Positions 5,832-11,026 of a stretch of DNA of 11,026 bases are shown here, in pieces. Source of the DNA: an uncultured Peptococcaceae bacterium (lineage in GTDB: Bacteria; Bacillota; Peptococcia; Peptococcales; Peptococcaceae). How positions within the stretch are numbered: the first letter of the stretch is position 1; every line of letters starts with the position of its first letter. The notes below the pieces were generated by a model. It ran no database searches, was not told where the DNA came from, and saw only the letters and a program-made list of their open reading frames with translations. A program made the position numbers and the translations under genes. The stretch covers positions 1 through 11,026 of the forward strand of contig USPE01000042.1 in assembly GCA_900556545.1 (NCBI GenBank), written 5' to 3'.

Positions 5832-5879
5832 CCGCCAACCCGCCGCACAGCCAAATATCCGCAAGCAAACTGCAAAAAG

Positions 5880-5937
5880 TATCCCCCATCTGTCAGCGTT
5901 GGCATTTCTCCAACCGCCGCAAATGGGGGATATCTTT
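5880..5937. terminator. Bidirectional terminator between convergent genes
   Basis: TATCCCCCAT (5880-5889) pairs perfectly with ATGGGGGATA (5923-5932); an inner stem GTTGG (5898-5902) with CCAAC (5910-5914) caps it. TTTTT follows at 5935-5939, and AAAAA precedes at 5874-5878, so it serves the exporter on the plus strand and the SLH gene on the minus strand. Confidence 0.85.
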
Positions 5938-5985
5938 TTGTTTATTTTACATTGCCTGTCTTATACCCATGCGTACAAAACCGGA

Positions 5986-8900
5986 TTATTCTGCCTCTGT
6001 AACCTCTACAGCATCAGTCACTTCTTCCGCCGGCTGCAATTCTTCAGCAGGAACAGATTCCTCTGTCGCTGGCAAAATTTCTGTAGCAGTAATTGTTTGT
6101 GCCGCACTAATCGCAGTAACACCTGCTACTGAAAAATCCTTTAATGCTATATATTCAGCATCTACTGTTTTAATTACCACGGTTAACGTGTATACACCCT
6201 CTGTACTTGCGTCTAAATTACTTGTACGTACCCAACAATCACTGCTTTCTACTGTGCCATTTTTAAATGCATTGCTTAAAGTCTGCACACCTGTTGTTTT
6301 TGTCCAATCAACATCATTCCAATATGGCGCACATTCTTCAAATAATGTTGGCAAAGTACTATCATCTTTACTAGATACTGCTTTCGCTACAGAAACTCCA
6401 TCCTGTTCTAATTCAAAGATAATTTCTTCTACCGCATTAATATCAATTTTATCAAAGTCAATAGCTACACTTGTATCCAAATAATGCTCATCTTCATAAA
6501 CATACCAACTGGTAATGGATGGCACCAAAATACCTGTTGCATCAGTCTGTGGTGTTACCATAAAGTCACTTTCTGTTTGTCGCACAACTCCATCTTTTGT
6601 TGTAACCAATACACGCAGACCATTTGGTTGTTTGTCAGCTTTATACGCATCAATATCACAGGCAGAACGTACCCAGAAACTATTATCCTGTTCTTCTGTT
6701 CTGTTTTTAAATGCACAGCTTAAATCGCGAGTTCCTGTGGTACTTTTCCAACCATCATCGCCACTAACGTTATTCCAATACTGGTTACAATCACGGAACA
6801 AGCTTACTAAATTCTCGCCTTCAGATACCGCAGTACCAATCACTTTATCATCCTGCAATAAAGCAAATGTAATTTTACTTACCTCTTCAATTTTGATATT
6901 ATCAAAGTCGATTTTTACACCTGTATCTAAATAATCTTCTCCATCGTATTTATACCAATTAGTGACGGTTGGCATTGTAACAACTTCGGATTTTTCTAAT
7001 GGAGCAACAGTAAAATCGCCTGTTGTGCGATATTCCCCTTCTGTCGTTTTTACAGTAACGCTTAATTTTGTTGGCTGATCCACACTATAAGCATCTACCT
7101 TAAATGCAGAGCGATCCCAATATTGATTATCATTCACATCGTCATCCTGCGCTCTGTATTTGAAGGCACAACTTAATGGCCATTTTCCGGTAGTGTCTTT
7201 CCAACCGTCATCACCAGCACCTTGATTCCAATACTGGTCACAATCACGGAACAGGTTTACTAATTCATCACCACTGGATACAGCACTGCCTACTAAGTCT
7301 GTATCATCAAACACTTCAAATTTAATTTCTTCAATACTTTCAATATCAATTTTATCAAAATCAATGTTAACACTGGTATCTAAGTAGTTTTCCCCACCAA
7401 TCGGATACCAACTTGTCATAGAAGGAATCAAAACACTACTGTTTGTTGTACTAGGTACTACGTTAAATGTACCTTCTGTCGTGTAAGTTTGGTCTGCGGT
7501 TTCTATTACAACCTGCAACTTATTTGGCTGTAATTCACTGTAAGCATCCACTTTAAATGCAGAACGATCCCAATACTGATTATCATTCACATTATCATTC
7601 TGCGCTCTGTATTTGAAGGCACAACTCAAATCACGAGTTCCTGTGGTACTTTTCCAACCATCATCGCCGTCAAATTTATCCCAATACTGGTTACAGTCAC
7701 GGAACAGATTTACTAATTCATCACCGCTGGATACAGCAGTTCCTAATTCGTCATTATCTTTCAACAACTTAAATGTGATTTTGGTTATATCAGTAATCTT
7801 GATTGTATTAAAATCAATTTTTACGCTAGTATCTAAATAGTTTTTCCCAGCAATTTCATACCAACTGGTCACAGATGGACTTAACAAATCTGTTGCATCT
7901 GTTACTGGAGTTACAGTAAATTCACCCTTTGTCTGGTATACTGTGCCATCTTTTGTTTCCATCATTACACGTAATCCATTTGGCTGTACTTTATCTCTAG
8001 CATCAATATCACAAGCAGAACGTACCCAATAGCCATTATCTTCTTTTTCTACTCTGTTTTTAAACGCATTACTCAATACCTGCTGCCCCGTTGCTCCGCC
8101 GACCCAATATTGTTCACATTCAGCAAACAATGTTTCCAAATTTTTGCCTTCGGATACGGCATCACCAATTACTTTCTCATCTTTCAACAATTCAAAAGTG
8201 ATTTTGGTAATATCATCCTTAGCTACTTTATCAAAATCAATAGTCACACTGGTATCTAAATATTCATTATTATCACCATACCAGTTTGTAATGCTTGGAT
8301 TCAGAATCGCATCCTTTATTACCCACTTCGCATACAGTGTGGTTGCTTCTCTTACCGTATCGTTGGCAAAATCCCATGGTGTTGTGCAGTCTTTATCAGT
8401 ATACCAACCGCCAAAAGTATAACCTGTTCTGGTTGGATCTGCCGGTTTATCCAGTTTGCTGCCTTTTTTTACTGTTTCTTTTTCTACTTTGCCATCATAT
8501 TGATAATCAAAGGTAACAGTATATCTGGTAACGCTGCCGCCACCACCGCTGCTGCCGCCGCTGGAGGAACCACCGCCGCCGCCAATTACAACAGGCGGTT
8601 TGGTATCTTCATTGCCATCGTCATTCAGTACACGATTTAACATAGATACTGCTTCTGCACGGGTCAGCGGACGATTTGGACGGAATGTACCATCTTCGTA
8701 ACCGCCCATGTAACCTTCGGCCACTACTGCACCGATTGCGCCGGCTGCCCAGTCAGGAATTACTGCGCTGTCGGTCATATCCGCAACAGCGTCGGCATCG
8801 CCGGTCAATTTTAATGCTTTTGCCAAAAATGCCGCTGCCTGCGCGCGGGTCACTGGCTCACCCGGACGGAATGTGCCGTCTTCAAAACCGGACACATAGC

Positions 8901-9234
8901 CTTCACCCAATGCCAAGGCCACTTCGCCGGCAAACCAGTCGCTGTCGCTCACATCGCTGAATGCAATGGTCGCTGTCTGGTCAGCATCAATGGTTTTGTT
9001 CACCAATTTTACAAATTCTGCGCGGGTAATGGTTTGGTTCGGACGGAATGTGTTGTCCTCATAACCGCCAATATAGCCCCGTTCCATCCAGTCGTGGATA
9101 GCCTGTTCAGCCCAATGGCCGTTCACATCGGTCACATCTGCGGCTGCAAATGCTGCGCCGCCCGGCAGCACCGAGGCGAAGGTAAAGCTAACCAACGCCG
9201 CCTCTGCTACATGTTTCTTTACTGTTTTTTTCAT
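5986..9234 (-). CDS. Secreted S-layer homology (SLH) protein with InlB-type repeat and five novel repeats
   Basis: A 1082-aa surface protein. A signal peptide (residues 1-30) ends at AFA. Three SLH domains follow at about 34-80, 92-142 and 155-203, carrying GGYEDNTFRPN, SGFEDGTFRPG and GGYEDGTFRPN plus TRAE or TRAQ; these anchor proteins to pyruvylated wall polymer. A Gly/Ser linker (218-234) leads to an InlB B-repeat/Flg_new domain (238-305, GYTFGGWYTDKDCT, LYAKWV). Then five ~150-residue repeats run from 310 to 1038, and a Pro/Glu-rich acidic tail without LPXTG. The longer frame starting at 9273 was rejected because GGAGGAG (9244-9250) sits nine bases before ATG 9234, where the signal peptide begins. 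Its role is likely as an adhesin or S-layer-associated protein; the repeats match no family I recognise. Confidence 0.93.
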   Translation of the reverse strand: MKKTVKKHVAEAALVSFTFASVLPGGAAFAAADVTDVNGHWAEQAIHDWMERGYIGGYEDNTFRPNQTITRAEFVKLVNKTIDADQTATIAFSDVSDSDWFAGEVALALGEGYVSGFEDGTFRPGEPVTRAQAAAFLAKALKLTGDADAVADMTDSAVIPDWAAGAIGAVVAEGYMGGYEDGTFRPNRPLTRAEAVSMLNRVLNDDGNEDTKPPVVIGGGGGSSSGGSSGGGGSVTRYTVTFDYQYDGKVEKETVKKGSKLDKPADPTRTGYTFGGWYTDKDCTTPWDFANDTVREATTLYAKWVIKDAILNPSITNWYGDNNEYLDTSVTIDFDKVAKDDITKITFELLKDEKVIGDAVSEGKNLETLFAECEQYWVGGATGQQVLSNAFKNRVEKEDNGYWVRSACDIDARDKVQPNGLRVMMETKDGTVYQTKGEFTVTPVTDATDLLSPSVTSWYEIAGKNYLDTSVKIDFNTIKITDITKITFKLLKDNDELGTAVSSGDELVNLFRDCNQYWDKFDGDDGWKSTTGTRDLSCAFKYRAQNDNVNDNQYWDRSAFKVDAYSELQPNKLQVVIETADQTYTTEGTFNVVPSTTNSSVLIPSMTSWYPIGGENYLDTSVNIDFDKIDIESIEEIKFEVFDDTDLVGSAVSSGDELVNLFRDCDQYWNQGAGDDGWKDTTGKWPLSCAFKYRAQDDDVNDNQYWDRSAFKVDAYSVDQPTKLSVTVKTTEGEYRTTGDFTVAPLEKSEVVTMPTVTNWYKYDGEDYLDTGVKIDFDNIKIEEVSKITFALLQDDKVIGTAVSEGENLVSLFRDCNQYWNNVSGDDGWKSTTGTRDLSCAFKNRTEEQDNSFWVRSACDIDAYKADKQPNGLRVLVTTKDGVVRQTESDFMVTPQTDATGILVPSITSWYVYEDEHYLDTSVAIDFDKIDINAVEEIIFELEQDGVSVAKAVSSKDDSTLPTLFEECAPYWNDVDWTKTTGVQTLSNAFKNGTVESSDCWVRTSNLDASTEGVYTLTVVIKTVDAEYIALKDFSVAGVTAISAAQTITATEILPATEESVPAEELQPAEEVTDAVEVTEAE
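6121..8307 (-). repeat. Five tandem ~150-codon repeats within the SLH protein gene
   Basis: Units, in gene order, start near 8307, 7887, 7434, 6984 and 6531 (residues 310, 450, 601, 751, 902). Each opens with P-[ST]-[MVI]-T-x-WY, then YLDTSV-IDFD, an I-x-F-x-[LV] strand, AVS-x-G, LF-x-[DE]-C-x-[QP]-YW, a TTG-x-x-x-LS-x-AFK segment, [WC]-x-RSA-x-x-[IV]-DA and a final beta strand of the type GxFxVxP. Several segments are nearly identical at DNA level between units 2 and 4 (7617-7668 versus 6714-6765), which points to recent duplication or conversion. Confidence 0.9.
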
Positions 9235-9295
9235 TCCAAAAATCTCCTCCAAAATAATAAATTTCATCAGCAAAGTAAAAATCGCTCCGAAAATC

Positions 9296-9393
9296 TATAG
9301 TTTTTTGAAGGCATGAAAAAAGCGGCTATACAGTGTCTGCCGCACCGTATAACCGCTATATGTAGTGTTTTTTATGTTTGACTGAAAACTATA
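9296..9393 (-). promoter_or_regulatory. Structured leader of the SLH gene
   Basis: On the SLH mRNA strand, TATAGTTTT (from 9393 down to 9385) can pair with AAAACTATA (9304 down to 9296), an outer nine-base stem enclosing the terminator-like hairpin at 9321-9357. The nesting puts both between the candidate promoter at 9419 and the SLH start at 9234. It may be a regulatory leader; no known riboswitch core is visible. Confidence 0.4.
9316..9357 (-). terminator. Terminator-like hairpin in the SLH leader
   Basis: On the minus strand AGCGGTTATAC (9357-9347) pairs with GTATAGCCGCT (9331-9321) with a single mismatch, around a 15-base loop, and is followed at once by a six-T run (9321-9316). It points toward the SLH gene, so it would stop transcripts 80 bases before that gene's start unless bypassed. 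On the plus strand the T-run is ten bases off and the fit is poorer. Confidence 0.65.
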
Positions 9394-9418
9394 CTTTTCT
9401 ACTCTGCTTGTTACCAAC

Positions 9419-9427
9419 ATTTTAACA
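9419..9427 (-). promoter_or_regulatory. Candidate extended -10 promoter for the SLH gene
   Basis: Read on the minus strand, TGTTAAAAT is TGn followed by TAAAAT; the -35 position 17 bases further (TGGTAA) is weak. It would give a ~180-base leader containing the hairpin at 9321-9357. A promoter inside that leader, downstream of the hairpin, is not evident. Confidence 0.4.
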
Positions 9428-9526
9428 CTTTTCAATGCAATTTACCACTGTATTGCGTAAATTCATAATCATTATTAAAACATTTTTTCAGTTTGCTGCT
9501 TCATACTCCGGCACAAATTTTTTTAT

Positions 9527-9555
9527 TTGACATTGCCCACATCGAGCGTTATAAT
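9527..9555 (+). promoter_or_regulatory. Consensus sigma-A promoter of csoR-copA
   Basis: TTGACA (9527-9532) and TATAAT (9550-9555) are both perfect and 17 bases apart, the ideal spacing. Such a strong promoter suits a repressor-controlled operon. The start site would be near 9562, a few bases before the operator. Confidence 0.95.
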
Positions 9556-9569
9556 TTTTTCATCAACAG

Positions 9570-9586
9570 ACACCCCCCAGGGGTGT
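9570..9586 (+). promoter_or_regulatory. CsoR operator (GC-rich inverted repeat)
   Basis: ACACCCCCCAGGGGTGT is a 17-bp inverted repeat (ACACCCC and GGGGTGT around CCA), with the G/C-tract dyad known for CsoR-type operators. It lies about 8 bases downstream of the predicted start site and 22 before the csoR ATG. Apo-CsoR binding here would block transcription, and Cu(I) would release it. Confidence 0.85.
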
Positions 9587-9607
9587 GGTGATTGGAGATG
9601 ATAACTG

Positions 9608-9871
9608 ATGATGGCAGACAAAGCCCGCACCACCAAATTGTTAAAAACCGCCCGCGGACAGCTGGACGGCATTTTAAAAATGGTAGAAGACGATCGCTAC
9701 TGCATTGATATTTCTCAGCAGCTGATGGCCACCGAAGCCATGCTGAACAAAATCAACAAAGAAATTCTGACCGCCCACTTAAAGCACTGCGTCAGCAATG
9801 CGCAGACGCAAGCAGAGCGGGACGAAAAAATTGACGAGCTGGTTGCCATGCTGGGCAAAATTATGAAATAA
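9608..9871 (+). CDS. csoR: Copper-sensing repressor CsoR
   Basis: An 87-aa all-helical DNA-binding repressor of the CsoR/RcnR family that leaves its operator when it binds Cu(I). It carries the full copper-sensing set: Cys32, His57 and Cys61, at the same 25 and 4 residue spacings as Cys36-His61-Cys65 of the M. tuberculosis protein, and the second-shell Tyr31 and Glu77 also correspond (Tyr35, Glu81). RGQLDGILKMVEDDRYC and the AHLKHC helix are typical of the family. This separates it from nickel (RcnR), formaldehyde (FrmR) and persulfide (CstR) members. GGAG (9594-9597) lies ten bases before ATG 9608; ATG 9611 is an equally plausible start, one residue shorter. It is first in the operon with copA, 69 bases downstream. 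Confidence 0.96.
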   Translation: MMADKARTTKLLKTARGQLDGILKMVEDDRYCIDISQQLMATEAMLNKINKEILTAHLKHCVSNAQTQAERDEKIDELVAMLGKIMK

Positions 9872-9881
9872 GCCCAGCATG
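9847..9881 (+). other. Perfect 10-bp hairpin spanning the csoR stop codon
   Basis: CATGCTGGGC (9847-9856) pairs perfectly with GCCCAGCATG (9872-9881); the 15-base loop contains the last csoR codons and the TAA. No T-run follows, so it is not a standard terminator. It may set relative csoR and copA mRNA levels or stability. Confidence 0.6.
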
Positions 9882-9940
9882 AAACACCGCCCTTTGTGTA
9901 ATAATAAGAACAAAATCATTTTTCAGAGAGGTGAGAACTT

Positions 9941-11026
9941 GTGAAAGAAAAATTTGATGTAACCGGGATGACCTGCTCAGCCTGCTCGTCCCGCGTGGAA
10001 AAATGCGTCAGCAAGCTGGACGGTATGCAGGACGTATCGGTCAATCTGCTGACCAACAGTATGCAGGTGGAATTTGACCAAACCAAGCTGTCCACCCAGC
10101 AGATTATCTCCGCTGTTACCCAGGCGGGCTACGGCGCCAGCGTAAAAGAAGAACACGCCAACAACACTGCCGCTGCTGCAGCACCCATGCAGCGCCAAAA
10201 TCCGGTGGAAGCCCAGCTGAAAGAAATGAAGCGTCGGCTGATTATCTCCTTTGTATTTTTGATTCCGCTGATGTATGTGTCCATGGGGCATATGGTGGGC
10301 TTGCCGCTGCCGTCCTTTTTGTCGGGCCATCAGAACGCAGTCAGCTTCGCCTTTACCCAATTTTTGCTGGCACTGCCTGTAGTGTATATCAACCGCAAAT
10401 TTTTTATCAAAGGATTTCAAACTCTGGCCCACGGCGCGCCCAATATGGACAGCCTGATTGCCATCGGCTCCGGCGCTGCGCTGGTGTACGGCATCTTCGC
10501 CATTTACCGCATGAGCTACGGACTGGGCAGCGGCAACATGGATTTGGTTGCCCGCTATCATATGGATTTGTACTTTGAATCAGCGGTTATGATTCTGGCG
10601 CTGATTACGGTGGGCAAATATCTGGAAACCCGCTCCAAAGGCAAGACCAGCGAAGCGCTCACCCGCCTGATGGACCTGGCGCCCAAAACCGCCACTGTGG
10701 AGCGCAACGGCCAGCAGATGGAGATTCCCGTTGAGCAGGTGTTGGTAGGCGACACCGTTGTGGTAAAACCGGGGCAGCGCATTCCGGTAGACGGGCAGAT
10801 TACCCAGGGCAGCACCAGTGTAGACCAGTCGGCCATCACCGGCGAGAGCATTCCGGTGGAAAAAGAACCGGGCGATACAGTGATTGCGGCCACCATCAAC
10901 AAAGGCGGTTTCATCCGCTTTACCGCATCCAAAGTTGGCAACGACACCACTTTTGCTCAGATTATCCGGCTGGTGGAAGATGCTTCTGCCACCAAAGCGC
11001 CCATTGCCAAAATGGCAGACCGCATT
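9941..11026 (+). CDS. copA: Copper-exporting P1B-type ATPase CopA, N-terminal part
   Basis: An ATP-driven Cu(I) exporter of the inner membrane; the first 362 residues are present and the frame runs off the window. Residues 1-68 are one heavy-metal-associated domain with GMTCSAC (Cys12, Cys15). A linker (69-90) follows, then membrane helices at about 98-118, 131-150, 168-190 and 208-228. The actuator domain contains VGDTVVVKPGQRIPVDG (269-285) and the TGES dephosphorylation motif (300-303). The CPC ion motif, DKTGT phosphorylation site and HP motif would lie beyond the edge. The start is GTG, with AGAGAGGTG (9925-9933) eight bases ahead; no ATG occurs before the metal-binding motif. Position behind csoR supports copper as the substrate. 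No copZ chaperone gene lies between. Confidence 0.95.
   Translation, partial: MKEKFDVTGMTCSACSSRVEKCVSKLDGMQDVSVNLLTNSMQVEFDQTKLSTQQIISAVTQAGYGASVKEEHANNTAAAAAPMQRQNPVEAQLKEMKRRLIISFVFLIPLMYVSMGHMVGLPLPSFLSGHQNAVSFAFTQFLLALPVVYINRKFFIKGFQTLAHGAPNMDSLIAIGSGAALVYGIFAIYRMSYGLGSGNMDLVARYHMDLYFESAVMILALITVGKYLETRSKGKTSEALTRLMDLAPKTATVERNGQQMEIPVEQVLVGDTVVVKPGQRIPVDGQITQGSTSVDQSAITGESIPVEKEPGDTVIAATINKGGFIRFTASKVGNDTTFAQIIRLVEDASATKAPIAKMADRI

Noticed and set aside
5313..5864. 183-codon frame antisense to the LysE-family exporter
   Set aside because: Gln/Gly/His-rich shadow of a clear membrane protein with its own promoter and ribosome site.
5986..6130. LPXTG sorting signal at the C terminus of the surface protein
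   Set aside because: The tail is Pro/Glu-rich with no LPXTG, hydrophobic segment or basic end; anchoring is by the N-terminal SLH domains.
9235..9273. N-terminal extension of the SLH protein
   Set aside because: The signal peptide starts at 9234 and the GGAGGAG ribosome site lies within the extension.
9977..10950. Antisense frames within copA
   Set aside because: The plus-strand frame is unbroken CopA with recognised motifs; the reverse frames have no ribosome sites or family features.

Overview
The window looks like a chromosomal segment of a Bacillota bacterium (Clostridia- or Negativicutes-like). The support is indirect: GGAGG-type ribosome binding sites, sigma-A-type promoters, a GntR/ABC-2 operon of the YtrA-YtrBC kind, an S-layer homology (SLH) surface protein, and a csoR-copA copper operon. 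The species cannot be fixed from the sequence. There is no phage, insertion-sequence transposase, CRISPR array, tRNA or rRNA that I can support.

Layout. (1) 1-1668, + strand: the tail of a GntR-type regulator, overlapped by an ABC ATPase, then an ABC-2 permease. A 19-codon micro-ORF that looks like the start of a second permease lies between the last two. (2) 1669-2162: no standard gene. It holds a near-consensus promoter, a ~110-nt candidate small RNA ending in a strong intrinsic terminator, and a short promoter region with paired TGTACA boxes in front of pdxK. I see nothing convincing in 1804-1962. (3) 2163-3914: pyridoxal kinase, then a membrane-anchored polysaccharide deacetylase, separated by a terminator hairpin whose 3' arm holds the deacetylase Shine-Dalgarno. 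(4) 3915-4448: no gene, but a ~290-bp imperfect palindrome made of two mirrored, self-folding halves, with an extended -10 promoter on one side and a bidirectional terminator on the other. (5) 4449-4904, - strand: an unrecognised 151-aa protein that seems to start at AUU. (6) 5217-5831, + strand: a LysE/ArgO-type exporter with a good promoter. It converges on (7) 5986-9234, - strand: a secreted SLH protein with an InlB-type repeat domain and five ~150-residue repeats of unknown function, preceded by a leader with a terminator-like hairpin. (8) 9527 to the end, + strand: consensus promoter, CsoR-type operator, csoR, then copA, cut by the window edge.

How the parts work together. csoR and copA form a self-contained copper-efflux switch: the repressor carries the full Cu(I)-sensing residue set and its operator sits just downstream of the -10 box. 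The ABC genes form one regulator-transporter operon. The deacetylase and the SLH protein may both act at the cell wall, since SLH domains bind secondary cell-wall polymer, but no operon links them.

The most unusual parts are non-coding: the mirrored palindrome at 3992-4283, the orphan small transcript at 1998-2110, the Shine-Dalgarno-containing terminator at 3040-3070, and the SLH leader at 9296-9393.
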